The notes under the pieces were generated by a model. It did not search any database, had not been told where the DNA came from, and worked only from the letters and a program-made list of their open reading frames with translations. A DNA stretch of 64,000 bases, from contig KB722736.1 in the NCBI GenBank assembly GCA_000349905.1, positions 3,713,268 to 3,777,267 of the forward strand, read 5' to 3'. Of this stretch, positions 46,871 to 60,089 are shown piece by piece (within the stretch, counting starts at the first letter, position 1; the number at the start of each line of letters is the position of its first letter). The position numbers were made by a program, and so were the translations under genes. This DNA comes from Volvariella volvacea V23. Its lineage: Eukaryota > Basidiomycota > Agaricomycetes > Agaricales > Pluteaceae.

Positions 46871-48239
46871 CTAAAATTCATGCCGAGATCCCTCTTTTTG
46901 AGAAGGCGGGCGTAAAGAGGGAGACCCTCCATGAGAAGAGACTGGAGACCCCAAAAGTCTAAGCACCTGTTCATCCACAGGATCCCTCTTAGGGCCAGAG
47001 ATGTGAAGAAGAACTTCGAGCGGAACTAATTGGCCATGGCTGCTAGGCCCAGTTGGATGAGGCGCCACTCCCAACACAGGGCTAGAAGAGGTTGGAGATG
47101 GAGAAGACGTGGTTTGGTAGTCACTGATAGCGGGAGAATGTGTGTGGTGCGGTGGTGGGAGTTCCCGGTATTGCGCTAGCTGCGTGGGTGAATAGTGGTG
47201 GGGATAGCTCGGTGAGGTGGGGCTCATGTTAGACATCGAGGGATGGGGTGGTGTTGGCAGGCTACGGGTGTCACGACGTGGCTTTCCTGCTCTAGCACTT
47301 TTGAACCAGCCTTCAGGAACCGCAACATCGCCGACTCCACGAATGTTGTCAATTGTATCCAGTGTATCGAGTCGCGGTTGGCTAAAATAAGCAGCTGTGC
47401 AGATAAATTAGCCCCAGGGTTACCCCAGCCGTATAAAAGGTCCTTACTGAGGTGCCACTTTCGTACGATGCCTCGTGTTTGATCTACAGGGAGAGTGACA
47501 TGGACGCTGTATGTTTGTTTGATCAGACGCTCGGGCTCGGGAGGATCCCGCCCGTCGGCATATCGAGACGGTCTTGTTGGGTCCCGTCGCCTAAAAAAAA
47601 TTACAGCATGGCACAAAACACCGTTAATTAGGTTCCGCCGGGCGGGCGAATGTTGCCGTTACCAAAAGGAATTGTATACCCACCTTACTCGATCCCAAGG
47701 ATTTAAGGGGTTGATCTGGTCGTCATTTACATCCGACTCCTTTTGATGATAGAATAAAAATTCCTGCGAGTGCCTCTTTGAGTTTGACAGAAATTATGGA
47801 ATTGCAAATGATTCACGTACATCGCGAACTCCTGGATATGCATGTTAGTGCATAGTCAAGCAGAATTTGGTATATTACGTACTGCTTGGGCCCCATCCCA
47901 TTCCGTCAGTCCTAGCGTCACATAAGCACGTCGGATGCGCCTACCAAGAGATCCAAACTTACCACCGTTCCATACCCAGACCAGTGGGTTCCGAATTGGC
48001 ACCACGTTCCTCCCTGTCAGCGGCACGTAAGTAAATGGGTGGGGTTGGGCCAGTACAATGTTCACCAGCTGGAAAAGCACTTACCAAACGTATACATTAC
48101 CGGCCACAATCGACCTCCGTTCCTCAGCATCCAACCGTCGAGTTATGAGCGGGAGACGATTTAGGGCCACACCATGAAATACTTGGAGAGCATCGCGAGT
48201 TGAACGGATCCGCACGTTCTGCAGTGTTGGGCGTTGCAT
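46871..48239 (-). CDS. Gti1/Pac2 family (WOPR domain) transcription regulator
   Basis: The start ATG at 48239 (MQRPTLQNVRIRSTRDALQ) leads straight into the WOPR A half: FHGVALNRLPLITRRLDAEERRSIVAGNVYVW, then, after introns, EERGANSEPTGLGMERWTDGMGWGPS and the short linker part (FLFYHQKESDVND). The B half follows: EPERLIKQTYSVHV, then RGIVRKWHL and AYFSQP. This order and these motifs match fungal WOPR proteins (Wor1, Ryp1, Gti1, Pac2), which bind DNA through the two halves together and control morphological switching and development. The C-terminus is Pro/Ser/His-rich without a domain (TQLAQYRELPPPHH). Stop at 46871-46873. Confidence 0.92.
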
Positions 48240-50133
48240 TGAAAAGCGGGTGATTGCTGTATAGGTGGTCCAGGCAGTGGTGTTGAGTGGAGTAGGTATC
48301 TTGGGTGACTTTAACCACCACCCTCTAGAAATTGCCACCCTAAATACTTTGGCTGTTGACGGACGAGGTCAAATCCAAGTAGAAAAGAACAGGGATGATC
48401 GAGGCACGGATTCTTGAATCCAAGATTTATTTTTTTGAGTTCACTTTGACTTGCCCACATGCAAACTGTGTTCGAAGCCAGGGTTTCGAACGTAAGAAGA
48501 GCAAAGGGCTTCACACGAACCATGATAAAACTAACAAGGCTGAGGTGTGTGAAGGTCGCAGCCAGAACGGAGCGGACAAGTTCGAATGGAATTAAATTTG
48601 TCCGTGTGTTCCTGAGAAAAGGTCGAGATAATCGCTGACTTAAACTCTATCCATCATAGGCTATCTGAGATTGGGAGTGGGATCTCCACAGATACAGCAC
48701 CAATGCTATATTTGAATAGAACCCCAATCGACGATTCGAGCTTATGGGCAAGTCACGCCCTATCAAGCAATGAATCGTTATTGAGGCCATGAGGGGTCAG
48801 AAAGGGGGACGACGGCCCAGCTAGGTTACCATTCACGGTGGCTTTTACCTTGCTGGTTAGGCCAAGCACGGTGTGTTCAGGTTGAATATGGAGCCCGGTC
48901 CAAAAGCCGTCAAGGGAGGAATTTAAAATCCAAAAGCTTAACCGATCATGAGCCTTGTAACGGTGCGTTACCGCAAGATGCCATCTCTTACTATGCACTA
49001 AACACTCAAACTGCCGTCATGAGGACCGTCAAGTTCCAATGTACGGGAGGTGATACAATTTCCTGACGTTTGCCATCGGATGTCAAGTGGCCGCACGACT
49101 GCGTATGATGCGGATAACGCATGTTTTTTGCTGGAAACGGTCAATCAAACGACTATAAGGTGGACAAGCCATGGATAATGAGAAAGAGTGTGTGTCAAGT
49201 CCACATGGTCCATTTCTCGCATTAACCCGCCCAACGGCGAGCTTGAAGTTGGCTTTGTAACACGCAGGGATGGATTACAGCACCATCCTGCTGCATAGCA
49301 TGCGCCTCAGGGAATATCATCACACGGGTCGCCTGAACATACGGATGCAAGGCATTGAGCTTACCCTTGCACGCAGGTGTGGATGGGTGGGCCTCATTCC
49401 GTTCGATCAAGAATACGTGAGCGGTTGTCTAGGGAGATGATTCAATTCTGCAGGGCCATCTTGCTCTCTCAACGGTCCGACGAGCATCATGATCCATGAT
49501 ATTATTACTGCGCTGGCTGAAATGACTTCCAATCAAGGTCACAAGCGGAGAAATCGGGTACTTGTTCGCTCCTAATGACGGAGTTAGCAATTTCGTAGGC
49601 GAGGCTATAGTTTGACAACCTGACGAAGAAGACTATCAGACTATCACAGGGGACTAAGAGAAAAGTTCATGAGACGTAAAAATCACGCTATTTTGGGCTG
49701 TTACCAGTCTCTCAATGTGAGCTTAACAGCGAACGGTGTGAAGTAAGGACTTTGCCGGAAGAATGCAATGGCAGCGCGAGAAAACCGTGTGTTCCAGAAA
49801 GCCTTGGCCCCGATTATGGCATGAAGATGGTTGAAAAATCAGAAAGCTTTGAGGAAAGGATATACGGGGAACAGGGAGCAATAAATTTATTCATAAGCAG
49901 TTCTCTAGTAGCAGCAGGTAGGAAATGGGGGCTGAGAAGGGTGGACGGGTAGGCAAATCGGGGGTGCGGCACCGGGAGATTGGCGCAAATCACCCGACGA
50001 ACGTACCGTATTATCCGACTAACGAGGCAATATTGAGGGAATAAATTAGTCTCCTCCGTCCTCTTTGTGACCACCATGTGCTATACAAGCCGCATAGTCG
50101 ACACTCTCGAGTTCGTTGCTCGGTATTGGCGAA
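48240..50133. other. Gene-poor spacer upstream of the WOPR gene
   Basis: About 1.9 kb. Its left part must be the promoter of the WOPR gene; long promoters are usual for such regulators. I see short chance open frames only, no RNA gene and no repeat. Confidence 0.4.
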
Positions 50134-52754
50134 TCAATTTTTGTAGTACAATGGAGCATTTGCAGCAACGAAGATAAAAAGCTCACCACCCGTGATGTGG
50201 CCTTGGGGGTGTAAATTCGCAGAGATGGGGCCTAACTCTAGATAATTAAACGAGATGTTCTTTAAAGTACAGGGTCAATTGTCGGTGATAAGCCTATACT
50301 TTGATCAATGGTCTTACCTGCCAGAGGTAGTACAACGGGCATGTAATCTGGGATTTCTGCATAGTGTTCTCGGCCTCGGAATTGATAACGGATACGTAGA
50401 ACCTTGGGAGCACCTGGAGCAGGATCAAAGAATCCTTGTAGACCAGCCTTCGAGATAAAGTATGAGAACTCAACGAGCGGACCACGATACTGACGCTGGT
50501 GACGTATCCAGAAGCTTACCTTGGGCCTATGGGCGGGAATTTGGAGCTGAGAATTGCGAACTAGCGCTTGTAAAGGAATGGTAACATCAATTAGGAGATC
50601 TTTGCTTTCTGCGTCCGCTTCAACGGCACCATATATGGCCTCGTTGATAACAAGCCCTATGGAATAGAATAGAATCAGGGATGAACAACAGACGGGAAAT
50701 GCCTAAATTACCTCCTTTTGCGGTCTCCGCTTGTGTATACTTTCTTGCTGTATCCTTAAGAAGTACAGCCACACCTTCTCTTTGACGTCCCACGCCTGTC
50801 TCTTCCTCCAAGGATCGACGGGCAGCTCGAATGAACCTGTAATCGTTGGGGTATTTTTTATCATTATCAATCAGAATGAGGGATGCCAGAGTTGTGGCGC
50901 CATCAAAGGGATGGGTGTGGCTGTAAAAACTTACGCTAAACGACGAGCACGACGACGGGGTTTGACGATGAAGTGATAGCCGAGGAAAAAAGTCGTTGAT
51001 GGAATTGCAACGGTCCAAAAGGCCATTGCAGGATCGTGTTGTTGGGATAAAATGAGGGGAATTGCCAGTCGTTGATCCAGGTAAGCAAACCTATGAGGAA
51101 GGAAGAGAAGACGTTAACACTGGAAGGTACACAAGGGATGACTCACTCCAATTTGAGCACTACGCCAAGGGCATTGAGGTAGGTCGTAGCGGAGATCTCA
51201 CCATTTTGGTTGGACCAAGCGCCCGAGAATACCCACGACAACCCGGAGATGCCTAGTTCAAGTCCCACTTTCGCCTGTACCGCGAGCTCATTGAACAACA
51301 CGCCCCATTCGGCCATTAACTTGGGATCTCGCCCATCTAGAACGAAGCCGCATGACCTGTGAGTGGTTCCAGATCTAAGTCCAGATACGGGAGGCAAGCT
51401 CGGTGAGTCTCCTGGCTCAATGTGATCCACGGGGGGTGAATATGATGACAATCCTCCAATATCAAATCGAACTGGTGAGATGAAATTAAATGAAACCTGC
51501 GGATGTCGCGCCAAGTTGAGTCCCAGAGTGGCCTGTTCAAAACGTCGTGGAAATAGCTTTCGAGTGATCGAAACGTTCAGGGACGGCGGCAGAAGATGAA
51601 GGGTTGTTGGAGAAATGGATGCACGTAGTGATATTGCGTTATTATCATCCCGATAACTGGTATTCAGATTGACCACATGAGGCTTCAGTAGCATCACTGA
51701 CATCTATTACACAAACAGAAATAAGTTTGTTAGCTCAGGAAATGTGCTTGCAGGGTGAACAGCTCCTACCTCAGATGTCAAGCGAGGTGAAAACTGATGG
51801 CGCAACGTTCCCATTAGCTGCATTCCGCTGGCCCTGCCTTGACGATTCAGGCGAGCCATGAATGACACATGCGTGTTATCATGGACCTTTTTCTGTGGTA
51901 TGGAGATAATGACGAGTTAGCACGACTATGACCAATGTTGAGGTAATGTATCACCTGAACGCTGTGTCGTAGCTCGGTGCTGATCAACTGGACATCCTCT
52001 ATACGGTTAAGCATTCGGATCGCGATTCCGTCTTGCGAGGACCCCAGATAGGGTCCAAAAAGAGCACTGGCATCGATCCCACAACTCAGTCTGCCTCGTG
52101 GATGGATGGCATCCTTTAATCTCCTCTGCAGTATGTGCACCTTTGTGATCTCGAGAGCCTCGAGGACCTAGATGGTTTGGTGAGTATGGACCCTACCAAG
52201 TTCAAAGGAATCGACGAGCACCTCTTCTCTAGACTTTGAACGTATTTCCTCCGGCCAGTTTATGGAAAGACCCTCCTCCCCTGCAGCATGTTACACTGAG
52301 TGAGCAAGAAACGTACAATGAAGGTGCTCCAGACCTAACGCATCATAAACATCCCTGGGGCGAGAAGTGAGTATGAAGTGATGAATGAAGTCGCTCAGAA
52401 AATTCACCGCAAGAAAGGGTCCGACAGAACTGCGAAGAAAACGGACTAAAAAGGCCGTCCAGCGGAGGTATTTGCCACGATGACGCACCTTGGTATGCCT
52501 TTTGAATCTCGAGAAACTTCCCCGTCGCAGACTCCTTCGACCTTTCGTCATGCTGTTTGTCCGGATGGAAGATTAAGGATAGAGCTCGATGACGCTCGTT
52601 AATATCACTGAGCGTCGCTGCCTTTGAAATGTTGAGGACCGCACTGGCGAATGACGAAGAGGCAATGAGCTGATGAACGGAACCAGGCAAATCCTAAAAG
52701 TCCGCACTAGAGGTAATCCTTTTGCCGCGTGGCATCGAGCGGTTGCTGATCCAT
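50134..52754 (-). CDS. DnaJ protein of the DNAJC11 type
   Basis: Start ATG at 52754: MDQQPLDATRQKDYL, joined over a short intron (donor after CTCTA, acceptor before TGCGGTCC) to YAVLNISKAATLSD. This gives a normal J-domain with the HPD motif (SLIFHPDKQHDERSK) and the EIQKAYQ helix, then VYDALGLE. A middle region rich in beta strands (FEQATLGLNLARHPQVSF, WVFSGAWSNQNGE) is followed by helical RSLEEETGVGRQREGVAVLL and the DUF3395 end with IDVTIPLQALVRNSQLQIP and LRIRYQFRGREHYAEIPDY. In animals DNAJC11 sits at the mitochondrial outer membrane with the MICOS machinery. The 3' end is uncertain: the frame stops at 50134-50136 if the last candidate intron is retained, or at 50081-50083 if it is spliced. 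Confidence 0.85.
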
Positions 52755-53208
52755 GAAGGACCCGGGCGGTGACGAGTCTGCTGTCGTCGTCGTTCAGGAC
52801 GTTGAGTAGCAAAGGACTTGCAGGACTTTAACCCGTACGCGTTGAGTTTGTGGCAAATTGCCGAATGCGGCCAAATTCTGCTCACGTGGCACTCCTCCTG
52901 ACAATCCCCGACCATGGTTTGTCAAGGCTTTGGAGCCATGAAAGAAAGATCATTTCGTGCTTTAGTATATCTCTATCTACACAGCCACGATTTGCAGCAG
53001 CAAGTCTAGCTCGTTCTATATATTCTCTTGACAAATATTAGCTCATGCAATGGTCATATGCAGCAGCATGACGCCCAGCCAAGTAGGGTCGGCGCATTAT
53101 TGCTGTCGGAGGCAAGGCGGCAGCTTCCAACAGGAGATAACATACACAGTGGATTATCAACACCACCGTCAACTTGTGCGTTGTTCAGATGCTCGATCAT
53201 CGCTCACC
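52755..53208. other. Spacer between DNAJC11-like gene and MUTYH
   Basis: About 450 bases with the promoter of the DNAJC11-like gene and the 3' end of the MUTYH transcript. No gene is seen. Confidence 0.35.
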
Positions 53209-55355
53209 CTAATTCCGAGTGTCCTGCGTCCAATGCTTCCTTGCCAGATCCCACACCTTCCCAACCCCAGTCCCGATGCTGTAATGTGGTCTCGTAAGGC
53301 GAACAAGGCGATGCACCACAATTCAGACTCACTTCAATTTCTCTACCTCATCCAGCCTTACCCACAAAGAGCTTGGAGAAGCCGTTGCCACCGTCAGTTT
53401 TTCTGCCGCTTTCGATTTGGCCTTTTTCTTTGCGCCACTTGACTTTTGCTCTTTGACCATCTCGTGCGGTTCGGATCGCAGCTCCGGAGCTTCGTCACCA
53501 CCCTCCAAGACGACCCACTGGACCCGGTATGTTTTCTTAATATGTGAGAAGATGTGAAGAACATCTCCCATTGGCTCTATCTTGGCAATGCGAGCTATAC
53601 GGCCCGTGACCGCATTATTCGAGTTTGACGAATCAGATGCGGCCTTCGCCACCTTGCTGGGTCCGATGTATAACGGTATGTCGGGCAGAAGAATTGTTGA
53701 GAGCAGCTCATTCGGAACTTTCTCGAGCCTTGATGCTGTGATGGATCGTGGCACGTCAACCTTAGTTGGGAACTCGTATAATCCCGCTAAAAGTCCTGTA
53801 GGGCAGGAAGGTGCTGCTGTTATCATTTACGGCATGACTTGAAGGAAACACTTACCATCATCAGGCCGTCGCACCACAAGGAAGAAACGATCTTGTGATT
53901 GTGCCGCTAGCCGCCGCCATTCGATTACGTTGACGATATCTAGCTCTTCCCGAGCTTTCTTGCGAGCCGCTTTCATTGGATACACCGTGACATCCCCCTC
54001 AGATGGGATGTCAACGCAGAGGGAGCAGATTTCTTCGATATCCGCAATCTGCTGACACCAGGGTTAGAGGCAAAATCCCGAGGAAACAGTAGCCAACCTG
54101 TTGGGTAGGATTCTTCCTGGAAGCAATAGCATATCCCGCACACCAAGGTTGCAGAGGGCAGGATTCACACTGTGGATCTCGTACTTTGCAGACAGTACTC
54201 CCAAGCTCAATTAGCGCTTGGTTGATATCGCCTGGATGCTGATAAGAGTCGCTGGTTAGTGGACCATCTGGACTGTTTCGTGAAGGTGAATCGATGGTGG
54301 TAGGGGTTACTGGAGGTACGACAATTTAGCAGTGTCTTCGTAACTGTGCTGTAACCTTACGTTGCTTCAGAACCATGTCGGTGGCGGCTTGCCAGAGTAT
54401 GTCAAGTGTTGCTTTGGCCTTCGGCGGAGCATGTAACGCCAGGAGCCTGCTGAGCAGGCGGTGGACATTTCCATCAAGCTACCACAACGTAAGATGGAAT
54501 CAACACCGGCACAATTGTCCAAGAATGATTTTACCTACAACCGGCACTCTTTCGCCATAAGCAATCGAGCAGATCGCTCCCGCACTATACCGGCCGATGC
54601 CAGGAATGTTCGCTTCCATTTCTTTTGCATTGTCTGGTAGCTTACCACCATAATCGCGGACAGCCTTCTGTGCGCCATTCAATAAACGGCTGGCCCTAGA
54701 ATAGTAGCCCAGACCCTTCCATACGGCATTCACTTCCTCAATGGAGGCTGTTGCCTGGGTCAATGAGCTTGATTCAGCCAATAACGAAATGAGGTGATTA
54801 CGCACTAGGGCCGGTAAGCTTGGAAACCTGTCTTAAAGATCAGCTGCTCGAGTAAACTGAACCAAGAGATTGGAGTATACTTCTCCATCCAGCGGTTGTA
54901 GTACGGTATCACCGTTGCCACCTGTGTCTGTTGTAACATTACTTCTGATACCCACACCTATCAACGTATCAGTTAGGCCCGTATCCTACGGATAACAATA
55001 TTGCGAATTTTACTTCATAAGCTCTCTGAGCCTTCTCTTCCGGTCCCAAGTTGGGATTGTAAGGCTTTCTCCAAGGCATACCCCGCGCATCCTCCACATC
55101 AGAGTACCAGCGCAATAACGCAGTCCTGCATTCCTGCGGAGACGAGATCATATGCAAACTACTGAAATGGGACACGGATTGCTGGAGACCCTTCGCCACC
55201 TGTAACGCAACCTCATCCTTCTTCACTCTTTTCCCATGACGCGACGTTCCTTGCCGTGAACCTTTCTTCGTGGGTTCCGCCCAATCTGCGTCAGATGACG
55301 ATGAGAGGCCTCCATCGAAATCTGAACTGTCACTTAGAGCGCGTCGTTTGCCCAT
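53209..55355 (-). CDS. MUTYH: Adenine DNA glycosylase (MutY homologue)
   Basis: The start [16 protein letters not shown] at 55355 carries a basic segment ([17 protein letters not shown]), a likely nuclear signal. Then come [23 protein letters not shown], the adenine-recognition motif [28 protein letters not shown], the HhH motif [21 protein letters not shown], the catalytic Asp in [13 protein letters not shown] (spliced from GTT to CTTGATGG) and the 4Fe-4S cluster ligands [19 protein letters not shown]-terminal NUDIX-like domain ([21 protein letters not shown]) recognises 8-oxoguanine. The end [18 protein letters not shown] comes from a last small exon, with the stop at 53209-53211. The enzyme removes adenine mispaired with 8-oxoG. 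Confidence 0.94.
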
Positions 55356-55811
55356 GCTTCCGTCCGAATACTACAAAATCCTGCTACTCTGCGACACTGG
55401 AAGGGGGCTACTATAAACGTGGGCGCGTTCTTCGGTCTGGGACGTAAAGATGGCAATTCCGAGTCGACGTCGAGCGTGATCAAGTCGCGTCGAACTGACT
55501 TGTGGCTGGCTGGGGCTGGCAGCTAAGATGGAGTGACAATTAAAAGCGTGAAGCGAGTGTCACAGCCACCTCCACTCACACCCACGTGCCCCGATTGCTC
55601 AGTTCCCCTCCTTCACTGGTCCAATGTGGGCCAGTTGATCAAGACCTTGTTCTAGTTGATTTATAAACCCAGAAACATTTGTTCCTTGGACGTTGAGTAT
55701 CAGCCTAGTGGGGATGACCACAGCAAGCCTGAGCAGAATATACTGTTGTTTGGGATGGCCAAATAATGACATCCACCTGATGAAGTGGTGGCTGTGCTGT
55801 TTTTCTTCTAA
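55356..55811. promoter_or_regulatory. Divergent promoter region between MUTYH and UTP22
   Basis: About 455 bases separate the minus-strand ATG of MUTYH (55355) from the plus-strand ATG at 55812, so both genes must be driven from here. No shared motif is evident to me. Confidence 0.5.
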
Positions 55812-58800
55812 TGGCCGGTATCAAGCGTAGTTCTGAGAGGGATTATCGACCTCGAAAGGTTAGTTCACGCCCAGCGACTTAAGGCAATGCTTTAATGCAA
55901 TACAGACTCGAAGGCTTGAAACAGAAGCGGAAGAGCGCGATCCCGACTCGGACATTGACTCGATTGAAGATGTGGAGAGTGACAGTGAAGGGGAGGGATG
56001 GGGAGGGATCGAAGGAGATGCATCTAATGCAGCGGTAGATGGGGTTTCAGCCGGACATGTTATGAATGAACAAGGGCAGTCTGGCGGGAAATATAATAAG
56101 CCTCCGACGGGACAAGAGTTGCGCATCATAAAGGATGCAATTGACCTGTATCAGTCGAGCTCCTTCAAGTTGCAGGTATGTGAGATTATGAGTATAGCTG
56201 GGCCAATTCCCACTTGACGCAGATAGATGCTCTCATCCCTAATGTCCGGCCAAAACCCAAAAGATCAGCACCCTTGGATCGTTTCCTGCTGTCCTTATAT
56301 AAATTCCTCATGAACCTCCCGTCTACCCCTCTCCAACACCCTCTTGACGCCTCCCGAAAATTTCAAAAGCATGGTATCGCAATACCGTATCCTATTCCAC
56401 CCCCCAATGAAGACACCAATTGGAAGGTTGCCTTCGAAAAGCCCAGTGAGATCACCGTCGTCGGGAGCTGGCCGAATAATCTCAGCGTCAAGGCGAAAGA
56501 CGACGTCCCTTTTGGCGTTGACTTAGCTTTGGAAATGCCCGCTGTGAGTCAACGTAAATCCCTCGTGATACCACCGCGTTTTAATTCCGATTTATGTAGA
56601 GTCTTTTCCAAGAGAAAGATTATCTCAATGGAAGGTTTTTCCATAAAAAGGCCTTCTATCTTGCATCAATTGCTCACGCCATCCAAAATGCCTCCGAAAC
56701 ATTCGCCGTTGAACTCTTATTCGAATCCCTTTCGGATGATCCTCGTTTAACCAAACTTGTACTCCGACACAAACCTGGTACGTCAAACAGTGATACCTCT
56801 GAAATAGCCGGTAGTGACCATACAAAGACAATTCTCCCACCGACTTTACGAAAACTCACGCTTCTGTATGCCTCATTCCTGTTGTAACCACTCAATGCCC
56901 TATCCCCTTACACCGCTTATCACCTTCCCACTCCAATATTCGTGTCAACACCTCAACCGAGGAACATGACAGCAAACCAGTTCATCTCCCAACACCCCTG
57001 TATAACTCCGCTCTTCTAAGGCATTTTACTCTCAAATCCCATTTAATTGCGTTTTCTGCTTTCAAAAACGAATCTTCCGCGTTTGGGGATGCACTGACCC
57101 TGTTACGTGTTTGGGCCAACCAACGGGGTTACGGAGATGGCACTCATTTGGCTGTACGTGGTTTTCACGGGAGGGGCGCATGGTGGAGTATGCTGTTGGG
57201 CTGTTTGATCGAAGGAGAGGAGCCGGTGGATCCTTCCTCCAGGGATAAGCGAAGGCCCCTTGGTCGGGGACTCAGCTCCTACCAACTATTCCGGGCAGCA
57301 TTAGACTTTCTAGGTACGTTTGATCCACTATAACACCTATCTCGGTTAATCAGCTTTACAGCGAAGCATGATTTTAGCAGCAATCCGGTATTTTCAAAAA
57401 CCAAAAATGGACACCTGGCAAGTGTAGCCCTCATGATATGACAAAGAAGCAACTAATTAAACCTCAGTATCCACCTGCTGAGTACCAAGAGCACCACAAA
57501 GTTACATTTGTTGATCCATCATCGCGGTTGAACATGCTCTCGGGTATCCCTGTCGGCTCCCTTGAAATCGTGGGTATGAATTCCTTGTGTCCTCATCTAT
57601 TCTGAAATATATTCGTTCATAGCTTCGTCATGATGCGCGTAAGACTTTGGAAACACTTGATCGACCCTTGATCTCTGGAGACACCTTCTCTGAAGTCTTC
57701 CTGAAAGAGCATCGTGGCATATTAACACGCTTCGATACAGTCATTAAGTATGCGCGTACCTCTTGCTCTCGCTCCACTGCTTAAATTTCCGATATAGGGT
57801 TGACCTCTCCCTTACACAAGTACAAACACAGTCACCTCATGCCGCACTCGATTGTGGCTCGCCAGTCAACGCCGTATTGGATTCTTTGGATTCTTTACTG
57901 CATCTGACTTTAGGTGATCGAGCAAAAGCTATCACACTGCTTCATGCTCCCCCCAGTTCACGACCCCTCTCCCAAGCGCACCCAACAAACCCAAACACAG
58001 TTTACATTGGACTTATTCACGATCCTCAACACGCTTTCCGCCTGGTCGATCATGGACCCGCAGCCGATGAGACTGATGAGCAGCTAATCGCTCGGTTCCG
58101 TGACCTATGGGGAGAGAAGGCGGAACTTCGCCGCTTCAAGGATGGTCGAATTATTGAAAGCGTTGTTTGGGACGTCAAAACCATCGACGAGCGGTCACAT
58201 GTTCCCGCTATGATCGTGCGATACATCCTTCAACGTCACTTCAATATACCACCAAGTTCCGTTGTCACCTGGCAATCAGATTTTGACTCTGTTCTCAAGC
58301 TTCCAGAAACTATTTCGTCGCTATACCATGGCTCTGGCCTGACTCTTGGGTTCAAGGGGGCAATCACTGCATTCGACAATATAGTTAAAACTATTAAAGG
58401 TCTAGGCGATGATCTACCTTTAGCACTCACATCGATTAGCTCAACCTCGCCATCTACACGGTATACAAGCGTGTTCAGTCCGGTCCCACTTCCGAGCTCC
58501 ATTGCTACCGCTCTCCCTCATAACTCCCGATATCTGGCGCCTATCGAAATTGTTTTCGAATTCGAAAAATCATCGCGGTGGCCGGACGACATCCGAGCTG
58601 TGCAGCAGATAAAGCTAGCCTTCTTTGAACGCATTGCGAGCTCGCTGATGGCTGCTGTCACTGGGCTCAAGGCAGCTGTTGTAACAGGGGATGGTGTGTC
58701 GACTTCGGACATAATCGACCAATCTTATTTGGAGATCATCACACCGGACGGATGGGCCTTCTGGGCACGCATATGGCACGACCGTGAAATAACCCTCCTT

Positions 58801-60089
58801 GACCGCATCATTGAGGGCAGACACGGCGTTCTTCCACATGTAACATTAAAACCTGAAGACAAGCAGCGCAATCAGGAACATTACGATGCTGTTGAGGCCA
58901 AGGAGGTTTTGGCGAGACGATTCATTCATGGACCTCGCCACCATCGTGCCATCGCCTCGCTTGCACATCAGCACTCTGCATTCTCTGGAACAGCCCGTCT
59001 GGTGAAACGGTGGCTAGCCTCTCATTGGCTGCTGAGCACACATGTATCAGAGGAGGTTATAGAGCTTATCTGCGCTAGCCTGTTTGTTGGGAGCAAGCCA
59101 CAGGGTAAGGAGGGTGATGATCAGAAACGGGAGGACCGGGCCTCTGTTCCTACCAGCAAGGAGCGTGGTTTCGCTCTAGTCGTCGATTTCCTCCAAGGCT
59201 GGGCCTGGGAAGATGGGCTATTCGTTCCACTCTACGCTACGGAGTCACCTGGCGAGACGGGTGATCAGTCATCACCCTCAGCACCACCTCACACGTCAAG
59301 TGTTTGGTCGGTTAAGACGGAATTGGACAAGAGCGGGCATGTGTGGACCCATTGTGGCCCAGACGTGGTTGCTGCACATCGTATGCGGGCATTAGCAAAA
59401 GCAACGTGGGCGTACCTTCGCAGAATCGAGGACGGCGAGTTCAGCGTAAAGGTAATCTCTTCATTCCCGTATTCCAAGAGCTATCTTCTAGAACTAGAAC
59501 TGACTCGCTCGTAGTCTGTATTTGTTCATCCAACCAGCGACTATGACTTTATTGTGGAACTAGATAAAACGGCGTTATGCCGATACCACCACAACGTCAC
59601 AGCGGACCTAGTATCATTCTCTAAGCGCACGAAGCAAGCAATTTCCGTCCAAGATGTCATGCCAGGGTTTGACCCCGCCCATTTCTTATTCAATGATCTA
59701 CAGGTATGTACCTTATTGTACTACTCCTATGCATACCATGCGCAGCACGATTTAATCGAGTGACATCACAATAGAGAATCTACGCGAACACCTTCAAACT
59801 CTTCTATGATGCTCACGGTGGCGATCGATATGGAGGCGTATGGGACCCAAGCTTGAAAGAACCAAGGCCGTTCAGGGTGTTGGGAAATTTCTCCAGCATG
59901 CCCGTACCACAGGTGCGTAACTGATAGCTGCAGGGAAAGCGGTGGCTATGACTGACCGGGAGCGGCCTGAAAATGCAGGTCGAAAAATCGAAGGAAAAGG
60001 GCATGGTTGCCCTCAACAAAGAGTCCGTTCTTGCGGAAATCCAGAGGATAGGCTCGGGCCTAGTTGTCAAGGTGGTGATGAACACATGA
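55812..60089 (+). CDS. UTP22: Utp22/NOL6 (Nrap) small-subunit processome protein
   Basis: Starts MAGIKRSSERDYRPRK with an intron directly after, then TRRLETEAEERDPDSD and a long acidic stretch. The Nrap family blocks follow: PPTGQELRIIKDAIDLY, then VGSWPNNLSVKAKDDVPFGVDLALEMP, DYLNGRFFHKKAFYLASIAHAI, LTLLRVWANQRGYGDG, GAWWSMLLGCLIEGEE, LSSYQLFRAALDFL, RFRDLWGEKAELRRFKDGRI and VKRWLASHWLLSTHVSEE. The last exon begins VEKSKEKGMVALNKESVL and ends LVVKVVMNT at 60089. The protein is a scaffold of the UTP-C module in the small-subunit processome in the nucleolus and resembles an inactive nucleotidyltransferase duplicated in tandem. Confidence 0.93.
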